Shown here in pieces: positions 8,129-17,500 of a stretch of DNA of 64,000 nucleotides; positions within the stretch are counted from its first letter, which is position 1; each line of letters starts with the position of its first letter. The notes beneath the pieces are model-generated. The model saw nothing but the letters and a program-made list of their open reading frames with translations. It ran no database searches and had not been told where the DNA came from. Origin of the DNA: Verrucosispora sp. NA02020 (GTDB lineage: Bacteria > Actinomycetota > Actinomycetes > Mycobacteriales > Micromonosporaceae); the NCBI RefSeq assembly GCF_013364215.1, contig NZ_CP054923.1, forward strand, positions 2,914,001 through 2,978,000, given 5' to 3'. The translations under genes and the position numbers were made by a program.

Positions 8129-9787
8129 ATGGGGCTTCGCGTCAGTCGACGCCGTACCGGTGGCCTGGCTGCCGTGGTGCTGGTGTCCGCCCTGGTGGCG
8201 CTCGCGACTGCCGGCCCGGCCCGCGCCGCCGCACCTGCGGACACGCCGACACCGGCGACCACGGGGTCCGCCACGACCCGCTACTACGTCGTCGGCGCGA
8301 CCGATCAGGGCGCACCGGAGTTCCTTTACCAGATCGCGGCACGCACCCTCGGCGACGGCAACCGGTTCCGGGAGATCTTCGACCTCAATCGGGACCGCCT
8401 GCAGCCGGACGGTGCGCGGCTCACCGATCCGCTGGTGCTGCGCGAGGGCTGGCTGCTGGAGCTGCCGGCCGACGCCGACGGCCCCGGGGTGACGGTGGGA
8501 CCACTGCCGGAGGTGACGGAGCCGGCCGGGTCCGTCGGCGAGGCGCCGGCCGCCGGACCGCCGCCGAACGCCCCTGACCCGGACGGTTTCGGCGGCTTCC
8601 TGTTCCGGTTGGCGGCGTTCGGCGTCATGGTGATGCTGCTCGCGGTCGTGCTGTGGATGCTGCGGCGTGGGCGGCCGGGAACGAGCCAGGCCGACACCGC
8701 TCCGATCGGGGAACCGCCCGCACCACGGATCCGACCGGAGCGCAGCCCGGTGCCCCGACCGCAGGCCACCGGGGCATCCGGTCCGCCGACGGCCGCCGTC
8801 GTCGTTCCGGCTGACACCGCAGCGCCGGTCACCGTCTCGGCATCCGCCCCCGACAGGAGAACCGCCGTCCCGCCACCGGTGCCCGCCTCCGTCGGCCTGA
8901 CCACCGAAGTCGGGCCGAGCCCCGGGCGCACCATTCTCAGACCGGACTCGACGAGCGCCCCGGACCTCACCGACGGCCCGGACACCACCGACGCGCCGGA
9001 CCGTCCGAGCGGCCCGGCTGTCACGTCGGGCAGCCCGGCCTCCACGGCACCCGGTCCGATCGTCGCGTCGAGCTCACGCGACGGGGGCGACCAGCGGCTC
9101 GCCTCGGGCCCGCCGGAATCCGCCGTGCGCCCCCGGCCCGAGAGCGGGACCAGTGGATACACCAAACTGCGCACCGACCTCGACGACGCCTCCACCGCAC
9201 TGCGGGTCCAGCTCGTCGGTGCGGCCGGCCCCTCCGCCCCGCCCGCGTACGCCTGGTTGGCCGACGACGAGCAACTCACCGGTGCCCGGGTTCCGGTCCG
9301 GCTGGGCCACCGCGACGGGTGGGGCCTCTGGGTCGACCTGGCCCGGACCCCGGACGTTCTGACCGTGACGGGTGACCCGGTCGCCTGCCGGCAACGGGCC
9401 GCGTCACTGGCCCGGCAACTGCTGGCGGCGGACGTGGACGTGATGGTCGTCGGCGACGCGCTCGGTGCCGACCCGCCGCCCGGCGCCCGATGGTTGGACG
9501 AGTTCCCCCTGGACATGCCCGACCCCGGCAGCACAGCGGCCGTCGTGTTCAGCGGCGGGCTGCGCGGCGCACGGTTGCGGGCTGCGCGGCGGATGGCGGC
9601 GGACAGCGGTGGCGCAGTGGTGCCGGTGCTCACCGGGGAGGTACTCCGCGCCCGATGGTCGATCGTGGTCGAGGTGCCGACCCCGACCGAACCGGTCGCC
9701 CCGACTCAGGCGGACGGCGGCACGGCCGACAGCATCGCCGCCAACGACGCGGCGCCCGACGACCCGGGGACGACCATCCAGCCCTGA
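8129..9787 (+). CDS. T7SS-associated LysM-like membrane protein
   Basis: A 552-residue protein: signal peptide (about 1-32), LysM-like module (about 50-120, matching those of two mycosin-like neighbours, e.g. LN.DRLQPDGARLTDP), one membrane helix (FLFRLAAFGVMVMLLAVVLWML, about residue 155-176), a long Pro/Thr/Ser-rich linker and a C-terminal globular domain (about 345-535) presumably in the cytoplasm. I do not recognise the last domain. It contains VTGDPVACRQRAASLARQLL and a valine-rich beta-strand pattern. The ATG has an AAGGGA site upstream. It probably links the cell wall to cytoplasmic T7SS parts. Its 3' end overlaps that of the convergent gene by 82 bases. Confidence 0.75.
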   Translation: MGLRVSRRRTGGLAAVVLVSALVALATAGPARAAAPADTPTPATTGSATTRYYVVGATDQGAPEFLYQIAARTLGDGNRFREIFDLNRDRLQPDGARLTDPLVLREGWLLELPADADGPGVTVGPLPEVTEPAGSVGEAPAAGPPPNAPDPDGFGGFLFRLAAFGVMVMLLAVVLWMLRRGRPGTSQADTAPIGEPPAPRIRPERSPVPRPQATGASGPPTAAVVVPADTAAPVTVSASAPDRRTAVPPPVPASVGLTTEVGPSPGRTILRPDSTSAPDLTDGPDTTDAPDRPSGPAVTSGSPASTAPGPIVASSSRDGGDQRLASGPPESAVRPRPESGTSGYTKLRTDLDDASTALRVQLVGAAGPSAPPAYAWLADDEQLTGARVPVRLGHRDGWGLWVDLARTPDVLTVTGDPVACRQRAASLARQLLAADVDVMVVGDALGADPPPGARWLDEFPLDMPDPGSTAAVVFSGGLRGARLRAARRMAADSGGAVVPVLTGEVLRARWSIVVEVPTPTEPVAPTQADGGTADSIAANDAAPDDPGTTIQP

Positions 9788-11649
9788 GCCGTCGGCCGGA
9801 ACCTGCGGGTGACCGTCACCCGGGGGTAGGCCCGGGTCGGCAGCACCAGAGCGATCCCGGCGGCCCGCAGGCGCGGGGCCCGCGAGCGCACCAGCGGCAG
9901 GCTGTCCAGCCGGTCCGCGGTGGCCGCGACGTCGATCGCCCGCCGCGCGGGCACCCGCAGCTCGACGAGCCAGTGGCCGTCCCGGACACCGGGCTGCTCG
10001 CGGTGCAGGGGCAGCCAACCGCCGGGTAGCGCCCGAGCCGTGACGGGCACCAGCGCGTAGCAGCGGCCGAAGCGGGCCCGTGGCCAGCGGTCCGCGTCGT
10101 TGGGCAGGCCGACCACCCCGTGCCGGGCCCCGGCACACCGCAACCGGACCGGAACCGGCTCGTCGAACTCCCGCTCCAGCGTGGACACCGAGGCCCGGTC
10201 CAGGGAGTACGCGGCGAGCATCCGGACCCGGTCGAGCCGACCGGCCGGCAGCAGGTACGCGTCGGCCTGCGCCAGCAGGTGCTGCAGGTCGGCGGGCACG
10301 TGCAGGTCGAGAGAGGTGACCCGGACCGCCCCGCCGGGTGCCACCCGGGCCCGGAACAGGTACCCGCCCCGGCGGCCGGCGGCGGCCTGCGCCAGATCGG
10401 GACGACCGATCAGGAACAGCTCCGCAGCCGGTACGCCGTCGGCCAGCACCTCGGCAGGCGACACCGGTGTCGTCACGTACAACTCGACCGGGGCGGTGTT
10501 CACCGGCAGCCCGTCCGTCAACCAGCTCACGCCGTACCCGGCGGGGCGTTGCGGATCGGCGGCCAGCACCGGCCGACGACCCGGTCCTGCGTCGGTCGGC
10601 ACGTCGGCCGGCGTCACGCTGGTGCGAGGGGCCGCCGCCAGACCGGCCATGATGACCTCGGTGGTGGGCAGCAGGCGACCGTCGGCGGTGCTCAGGTAGC
10701 GCGGCGGCCCGCCGGACCCGTCGTCCGGCTGATGGTCGTGCCAACGCCCCGGTGCGCCGCCGGCGTCCAGCGCCCGCAGGTCACCGGACTCGGCAAGGAT
10801 CTCGGCGGTGCCACCGACCGGCGGCGTCCACACCGTCGCACCACTGGCCTCGGCGAGCGCGGCGACTTCGGCGGCCAACCGCACCCGTTCGGCGGGATCA
10901 GCCGGCCAGGTCAGCCACAGCCGCAGGTCCCCGCCGTACAACGGCAGGCTGGACAGGGCCGCCGCCAGCGCCGGGCCGGTCAGGATCTCCTGGGTGCCCC
11001 GGTAGTCGCCGACCAGGAACCCGGCGGACCGGACCGTGACGGCCACGGTGACCAGATCGGGGTCACCCGGGGCGAGCCGGGCCACCGCCGCCCGCCGGGC
11101 GGTGAAATCGGCCCGGGTCGCCAGCGCCAGCCCCCCGGGCAGCGCCAGCACGACGGTCCCCGTCCGGGCCTGCACGGTCCCGTCGACCAGATCGAACCAG
11201 CCCGGCAGCGACGACTCCAGGCCGGGCGGCTGAAGCACCGTCCAGTCGACGGGGTCGCCGCTGGCCCGCCCCACGGCGACCGCGTCCCGGGGCGCCTCCG
11301 GCTCGTCGGGCAGCCACCGATGGTGGACGTCGGCACCCGCCGGAGTGATCAGCACGTCCTGACCGAGCATGGCGGCGACCTCGCGGAACAGGCTCGCCCG
11401 CCGCTCCCCGTCGGCGGTCAGCATCCGCACGTCGTCACCGGCAGCCCCCGACCGGCGTACCAGGTCGGCGATGTCCTTCGCGGTCAGCGCCGGACCGTCC
11501 GCCCCCACGGCCGCCAACGCGCCGTCCGGTCGCGGCGCCAACCAGACGTCGAACAGGCCCTCCACTCGGCGGTGCCGGGTCGCGTCGAGGCGACGGATCT
11601 GAGGGGGACCGCCGGACGCCGCGCGCGCGATGGGCCGCATATCGTCCAT
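9706..11649 (-). CDS. T7SS-associated protein of unknown function
   Basis: A 647-residue protein without signal peptide or obvious membrane helix. The first 100 residues have an alpha/beta look (LTAKDIADLVRRSG, FREVAAMLGQDVLITPAG), followed by repeated beta-rich segments. Two Gly/Pro-rich stretches separate it into three or four domains. I recognise no motif. Its place between mycosin-like genes, divergent from a T7SS promoter, argues for a T7SS accessory role. The start has no convincing ribosome-binding site; an in-frame ATG nine bases downstream is an alternative. Its 3' end overlaps the convergent gene. Confidence 0.7.
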   Translation of the reverse strand: MDDMRPIARAASGGPPQIRRLDATRHRRVEGLFDVWLAPRPDGALAAVGADGPALTAKDIADLVRRSGAAGDDVRMLTADGERRASLFREVAAMLGQDVLITPAGADVHHRWLPDEPEAPRDAVAVGRASGDPVDWTVLQPPGLESSLPGWFDLVDGTVQARTGTVVLALPGGLALATRADFTARRAAVARLAPGDPDLVTVAVTVRSAGFLVGDYRGTQEILTGPALAAALSSLPLYGGDLRLWLTWPADPAERVRLAAEVAALAEASGATVWTPPVGGTAEILAESGDLRALDAGGAPGRWHDHQPDDGSGGPPRYLSTADGRLLPTTEVIMAGLAAAPRTSVTPADVPTDAGPGRRPVLAADPQRPAGYGVSWLTDGLPVNTAPVELYVTTPVSPAEVLADGVPAAELFLIGRPDLAQAAAGRRGGYLFRARVAPGGAVRVTSLDLHVPADLQHLLAQADAYLLPAGRLDRVRMLAAYSLDRASVSTLEREFDEPVPVRLRCAGARHGVVGLPNDADRWPRARFGRCYALVPVTARALPGGWLPLHREQPGVRDGHWLVELRVPARRAIDVAATADRLDSLPLVRSRAPRLRAAGIALVLPTRAYPRVTVTRRFRPTAQGWMVVPGSSGAASLAAMLSAVPPSA

Positions 11650-11684
11650 CTATAGCACCGTCGAACGAACCCTGTGGATCACCG

Positions 11685-11698
11685 ACCACACGTGTGGT
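11685..11698. promoter_or_regulatory. 14-bp perfect palindrome abutting promoter B
   Basis: ACCACACGTGTGGT is a perfect inverted repeat. Its last base is the first base of the -35-like element of promoter B, and it lies between divergent genes. A repressor or activator site is possible. No second copy was noticed, so function is speculative. Confidence 0.35.
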
Positions 11699-11726
11699 GA
11701 ACCGGCCCGGCCCGGCGTGCGTAGTG
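11697..11726 (+). promoter_or_regulatory. ECF-type promoter, site B
   Basis: GTGAACC, 16 nt, CGTAGTG, with -35-like TGAACC at 11698-11703 and -10-like CGTAGT at 11720-11725. It precedes the second mycosin-like gene with a predicted leader of about 41 nt. Confidence 0.75.
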
Positions 11727-11772
11727 CAGGCGTCGACGTGAGGTGGACGCACCCGAGTGGAGGAGGCGGTCG

Positions 11773-13317
11773 GTGACGGCACAGCGGCGTTCGTGGACCC
11801 GATGGTGGTGCCGGCTGCTCGTGCTGGCTGTCGTCGCGTCGATGGTCGCACCGCATCGGGCGGTCGCCGCCCCGGTGGAGACCTATGCCAAGTACTACGT
11901 CGTGACCTCGTCCTACCAGGGCGAACCGGAACGACTGTCAGTGATCACACAGCGGTTCCTGGGCACCACCGCACGGACCACCGACGTCCTGCACCTCAAC
12001 GCCGGCCGGGTACAACCCGACGGCGGTCGGCTCACCGACCCGGACAAGCTGCGGGCGGGCTGGATCATCGTGCTGCCGTGGGACGCCTACGGCGAGGGAG
12101 TCCGCTACGGCATGCTCTCCTCGGTCGGCGCCCCCACCACACCGACCCCGGGCAGCCGACCGGCGACCACCCCGAGCCCGGCACGCTCCCAGGCGCCCGG
12201 CACCGGCCGCTGCGCGGTCACCGCCGGCCCCCAGACCGGCTCGGACTGGGCACAGCAGGAGTTGGCGGCCGAGCAGGCGTGGAAACTCACCGAGGGCGGC
12301 GGTGTCCTGGTCGCGGTGATCGACTCCGGGGTGGACGGCAGCCGTGCCCCGCTCGGCGGGCGGGTCACCACCGGGGTCGACATCGTCGCCGGTGACGAGC
12401 GTGGCGACGTCGACTGTCTCGGATCGGGCACCGCGATGGCCGGCATCATCGCGGCCCGCGACGACGCAGACGGCTCCGGCGGCGGCGTCGCCCCGGCCTC
12501 GGCCGTGCTGCCGGTGCGGGTGGTGACGACGACCCCGCAGTCACGGGCCGCCGACGTCGCCACCGGCATCGAGGTCGCCGTCTCCGCCGGCAGCACCGTG
12601 ATCGCCCTCGGCGGCTACGTCGACCCGGCCGCCCCGGAGGTGGCCGAGGCGATCCGTACCGCGCTCGCGCACGACGTGGTGGTCGTGGCCGGCGCGTCGA
12701 CCGACACCGGCGCCGCGACCGGCCCCGACGACGCGGACGGGCTGCTGCGGGTGGCCGGCGTCGGGGCCGACGGCCAGTTGGCCGCCGACTACCGCAGCGG
12801 TGGGGTCGACCTGGTCGCCCCCGGTATCGACATCGCCACCCTGGTCGCCGGTAGGGACGGGACGCGGGCCAGCAGCGGCACCCAGTACGCGGTCGCGTTC
12901 GTGGCCGGGGCCGCGGCGCTGGTCCGGGCGGCACTGCCCAACCTCGACGCGGCGGCGGTGACCCACCGGCTGCGGGTCACCGCGAACCCGGCCGCCTCGC
13001 GCGTCCCGGACCCGCTGACCGGCTTCGGCATGGTCGACGCCGGCGCCGCCGTGACCGCGACCCTTCCCGAGGAGGAACGGCACGAAGGGCTCGCCACCCT
13101 CGCCGACGACGCGACCCCCGGCCCGGCAGCGGTCGCCGCGCTGGTGGTGCTCCTGCTGGCCGCAGCCGCCGGAGGTCTGGCCTGGTGGTCACGGCGGGCC
13201 CGCAACCGGTCTGCCGACCCGCCCCCGGGTGACGGGCCCGGCCACGACGACCCGCACCGGCACGACGACGACCCGACGGCCCGACCGCCGAGGTCGCCGG
13301 CCGACCGGACCGGCTGA
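11773..13317 (+). CDS. Mycosin-like subtilase homologue, catalytically degenerate (LysM-like N-terminus)
   Basis: A 514-residue protein with signal peptide (about 1-33), LysM-like module (about 39-107), Pro/Thr linker, subtilase-like domain (about 155-435), a membrane helix near 462-484 and a His/Asp-rich tail. Catalytic Asp is kept (D184, AVIDSGVDG). The His site reads GSGTAMAGI (S218) and the Ser site GTQYAVAFVAG (Q371), so two of three catalytic residues are lost. The GTG start is preferred because AGGAGG lies seven bases upstream; an in-frame GTG 30 bases earlier lacks a site. The next mycosin-like gene follows after 12 bases, so they form an operon. Confidence 0.87.
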   Translation: MTAQRRSWTRWWCRLLVLAVVASMVAPHRAVAAPVETYAKYYVVTSSYQGEPERLSVITQRFLGTTARTTDVLHLNAGRVQPDGGRLTDPDKLRAGWIIVLPWDAYGEGVRYGMLSSVGAPTTPTPGSRPATTPSPARSQAPGTGRCAVTAGPQTGSDWAQQELAAEQAWKLTEGGGVLVAVIDSGVDGSRAPLGGRVTTGVDIVAGDERGDVDCLGSGTAMAGIIAARDDADGSGGGVAPASAVLPVRVVTTTPQSRAADVATGIEVAVSAGSTVIALGGYVDPAAPEVAEAIRTALAHDVVVVAGASTDTGAATGPDDADGLLRVAGVGADGQLAADYRSGGVDLVAPGIDIATLVAGRDGTRASSGTQYAVAFVAGAAALVRAALPNLDAAAVTHRLRVTANPAASRVPDPLTGFGMVDAGAAVTATLPEEERHEGLATLADDATPGPAAVAALVVLLLAAAAGGLAWWSRRARNRSADPPPGDGPGHDDPHRHDDDPTARPPRSPADRTG

Positions 13318-13329
13318 GAGGAGACGGCG

Positions 13330-14526
13330 GTGCCCGTCGGACGAACGGTCTCCCGAGCTGCGCTCGGCACGTGTGTCGTGGTCACGGCGCTGGCCGTACC
13401 GGCGGCTCCCGCCCAGTCCCGCCAGAACGAGCCGCCGGCCCTGCCGACGGTGACCGACGGCTGCGTCGGTGCGTCGCCGGTCACCGCCACCGGGATGCCG
13501 TGGGCGGTGGCCCGACTGGGTCCGTCGGCGGCCTGGCCGCTGACCCGCGGCGCCGGGGTGACCGTGGCCGTGGTCGACAGCGGGGTCAGCGCCACCGCGC
13601 CGGCCCTGCGGGGAGCGGTGACGGCCGGCCGGGACGTGACCGACGCCGGTCGGGCCGACCGGGACTGCCTCGGCCGGGGCACCACGTTGGCCGGCATCGT
13701 CGCCGCCCGCCCGGTCAGCGGCACCGCAGTGGTCGGGATCGCCCCGGCGGCGACGGTGCTGCCGATCCGGATCACCGGTCGCGACGGGCGGGTGCCGCCG
13801 ACCGGGCTCGCCGACGGGATCCGGGCCGCGACCACCCTCGGCGCCGACGTGATCCTGGTCGGCACCGGCCGGCCCGGCACCGACGACCGGCTCGCCTCGG
13901 CGGTCGCCGAGGCCGTCGCCCGCGACATCGTGGTGGTCGCCGCCGTCGACGACCGGAGCGCGCCGCCGTCGGCCACCGCCGCACCGCCCTGGTATCCGGC
14001 CGCGTTCCCGCAGGTCCTGGCCGTCGGCGGGATCGACCCGGACGGCGTACCGACCGAGGACAGCCCGCCGTCCGCCAGCGTCGACCTGGTGGCACCCGCC
14101 ACCGGCGCGGTCAGCGTCGCACCCGCCGGCCCCGGCCACTACCGGGTGGGCGGACCCGCCGTCGCCGCCGCGTACGTCGCCGGGGCCGCCGCGCTGGTGC
14201 GGTCGTACCGGCCGGAGCTGACCCAGGCGCAGGTCCGCGACCGGCTGCGACTGACCGCCGAACCACCGTCGGCACCGGGCGACCCCCGGCTGGGCGCCGG
14301 CACCGTCGACCCGTACGCGGCGGTCACCACGATCGACCCGACACTGGCCGACACCCCGACCCGCGAACCGGTACCACCCGCCGTCCTGGCCTCGGTCCCG
14401 GCGCCCGATCCGGCGGTCCGTCGCGCCGCCGTGGCGACCACCCTGCTGCTCCTGTCGACCGCCGTGGCACTGCTCTCGATCGCGGTCCTGCGGCGCGGCC
14501 GACGCCGCCGGTGGAACCCGCGCTGA
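13330..14526 (+). CDS. Mycosin-like subtilase homologue, catalytically degenerate (no LysM module)
   Basis: A 398-residue protein with signal peptide (about 1-30), a subtilase-like domain that starts almost directly (no LysM-like part) and a C-terminal membrane helix near 367-387 with an Arg-rich tail. D83 (AVVDSGVS) is present. The His site is GRGTTLAGI (R116). The Ser motif is GPAVAAAYVAG (A277 where Ser is expected). It starts at GTG with GAGGAGA upstream, 12 bases after the previous gene. It ends seven bases from the end of convergent eccC. It is probably a structural mycosin. Confidence 0.86.
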   Translation: MPVGRTVSRAALGTCVVVTALAVPAAPAQSRQNEPPALPTVTDGCVGASPVTATGMPWAVARLGPSAAWPLTRGAGVTVAVVDSGVSATAPALRGAVTAGRDVTDAGRADRDCLGRGTTLAGIVAARPVSGTAVVGIAPAATVLPIRITGRDGRVPPTGLADGIRAATTLGADVILVGTGRPGTDDRLASAVAEAVARDIVVVAAVDDRSAPPSATAAPPWYPAAFPQVLAVGGIDPDGVPTEDSPPSASVDLVAPATGAVSVAPAGPGHYRVGGPAVAAAYVAGAAALVRSYRPELTQAQVRDRLRLTAEPPSAPGDPRLGAGTVDPYAAVTTIDPTLADTPTREPVPPAVLASVPAPDPAVRRAAVATTLLLLSTAVALLSIAVLRRGRRRRWNPR

Positions 14527-14533
14527 CCACGGA

Positions 14534-17500
14534 TCATCCGGCGGCAGCGGCCACCGCCCCGGCCGGCGGCGACAGCTCCGGCGGCGGCGTCCACGCGGTC
14601 TGGATCAGTCGATGCCCCCGGCGGGTGCAGAGCAGCGCCCGCCCCGGCGGCAGGATGCGCGGCTTGGTGTTGCCGAGCAGCGGCCCCTCCGACGGCGGAC
14701 AGGACAGCGCCAGGTCAGGGCTGTTCGTCTCCTGCAGACGGCGGATCAGCGGATCCATCGACATCCGCATCACCCCGGCCGCACCTCGGGTCAGGACCAG
14801 GTGGAAGCCGATGTCGGTGCCCTGCGGCAGGAACGGGATCAGTGGTGCGAGCGGGCTGTCGTGCCCGGCGAGCAGGTCGTAGTCGTCGACCAGGACGAAC
14901 AGTCGAGGCCCGGTCCACCAGTCCCGGCGACGCAGTTGCTCCGGCGTGACGTCGGTGCCCGGCATTCGGCTGCGCAGCCCCTCGACCGCACTGGCCACCG
15001 TCTCCTTCGTGGCTCCCGGCGACACCGAGTACCCGAGCCGGTAGGGGGCGGGCACGGAGTCGAACAGCCGACGACGGTAGTCCACCACCATGATCCGGGC
15101 CTCCTTCGGCGTGAACCGCCGGGTCACCCCGTCGACCAGCAGGCGCAGCAGACTGGTCTTGCCGCTCTCCGTGTCGCCCAGGGCGGTCAGGTGCGGCACC
15201 TCCTCGAAGTTGTGCCAGACCGGCTGCATCCGCTCCTCGTCGATGCCGAGGGCCACCCGCAGGTCGCCGTCCGGCGGCGGCAGCTCGGTGGCCGGCAGCA
15301 GGGCCGGCAGCGTACGCACCGGCGGCGCGGGCGGCCCGGCCCAGAAGTCCCGCACCGACGCGGTCAGGTCGCGGGCCCCCTCGGCCACGCTGTCCGCGTC
15401 ACCGCAACCGTCGATGCGCGGGAGCCCGCCGAGGAAGTGCATCTTCTGCGCGGTCAGCCCCCGACCGGGCAGGTGCGGCACCGTGGCCGCCAACCGCAGG
15501 TCGATGGCGGAGTCGACGGCATCACCGAGACGCAGCTCCAACCGGGTGCCGAGCTGGTCCCGCATGCCGTGGTGCACCTCGGACCAGCGGGCGGCGGTGA
15601 GCAGCACGTGCACCCCGAAGTTCAGCCCCCGCGCGACGATCTGCCGGATCGCGGTGTCCGCGGCCTCGAACTCCTGCCGCAACGTGAACCAGCCGTCGAC
15701 CACCAGGAACACGTCACCGTACGGGTCGTCGGTGATCGTGCCCTCGGCCCGCGCCCGCCGGTAGGTCGCCATCGAGTCGACGCCGAGACTGCCGAAACGC
15801 CGCTCCCGCTCGGTGACCAGGGCGCCGATCTCCGCGACGATCCGGCTCACCCGGTCGATCTCCAACCGGCCGGCGACACTGCCCACGTGCGGCAGGTCGG
15901 CGATCGTCGACAGCGTGCCCCCACCGAAGTCCAGACAGTAGAACTGCACCTGCGCCGGACTGTGGGTCAACGCCAACGCGCAGATCACCGTACGCAGCAA
16001 CGTGCTCTTGCCGCTCTGCGGACCACCGGCGATGCCCACGTGCCCACCGATGCCGGCCAGGTCCACCACCATCAGCTCACGGACCTGCTCGAACGGTTTG
16101 TCCACGAACCCCACCGGCACCGCCAGACGCCCGGCACCGGGCCAGTCCGCGGCCCGCAACCCGGCCTGCGGATCCGGGGCCAGCGCCGGCAGCAACTGAT
16201 CCAGGGTCGGGGCGGCGGCGAGCGGTGGCAGCCACACCTGATGTGCCGGCGGCCCCTGATCGGTGAGCTGGGAGACCACGACCGACAACACGCTCGGCGC
16301 CGCCACGTCCGCCACGTCCGGCGTGACCTCCGCCGCCGAGGGCACCTCCACCGGAGTGCGGTACGGCACGTGCTCCAACAGATACGGCACCAACTGCCGC
16401 TGCACCACGTCCTGCCGGGACCGCACGGCCCTGGGCCGGTGCGCGCCGGAGACGTACGCGGCCTTGAACCGGATCAGCGTCGACACGTCGGTCCGCAGGT
16501 AACCGTTGCCGGGCTGACTGGGCAACTCGTGCGCGTCCGGCACACCGATCACCGACCGCGACTCCATCGACGAGAACGTCCGCAGTCCGATCCGGTACGA
16601 CAGGTGCGACTCCAACTGCGCGATCCGACCGTCGTCGAGGCGCTGACTGGCCAACAGCAGATGCACCGCGAGTGACCGCCCCAACCGGCCGATCATGACG
16701 AACAGGTCGATGAAGTCACGGTGTGCGGCGAGCAGTTCGCTGAACTCGTCGACCACGACGAACAACGTGGGCAACGGATCCAGCGGAGCTCCCTGGGCGC
16801 GGGCACGTTCGTAGTCCAGCGCCGAACTGTAGCCACCGGCCTGCCGCAGCAGCTCCTGCCGGCGGACCAGCTCCCCGTGCAGGGCGTCACGCATCCGGCT
16901 CACCAGCGCCGCCTCGTCGGCCAGGTTGGTGATCACCGCCGAGGTGTGCGGCAACCGGTCCAGCCCCAGGAACGTGGCACCGCCCTTGAAGTCCACCAGG
17001 ATCAGGTTCAACGTCTCACTGGAGTGCGTCGCCGCGAGTGCCAGCACGAGAGTACGCAGCAGCTCGCTCTTGCCCGAGCCGGTCGCCCCGATCAACATGC
17101 CGTGCGGGCCCATCCCGCCCAGCGCCGACTCCTTGAGGTCCAACTCCACCGGCGCGCCGTCGGAGTCGACGCCGATCGGCACCCGCAGCCGGTCGGTCGC
17201 CGACCGGGGTGCCCAGGCGGCGTCCAGGTCCAGCCGGCTCAGGTCGGCGACCCCGAGCAGCGCCCCCAGGTCGAAGTCGGAGTCGAGCGCCTCGGCGGCG
17301 GGCTCGGCGGCGACACCGAGCCGGTACGGCGACAGGATCCGCGCCACCGCCCGGGCCCGGGCGACACTGAGCCGGTCGGCGTGGGCCAACGGCGACCGCT
17401 TCTCGCGACCGACCGCGTCGTGCCGCACCATCTCCAGCCGGTCCTCGACCAGGTCGAGCCAGAGCAGATGCCGGGGCGTACTGGCCGGCGCGGTGCCGAT

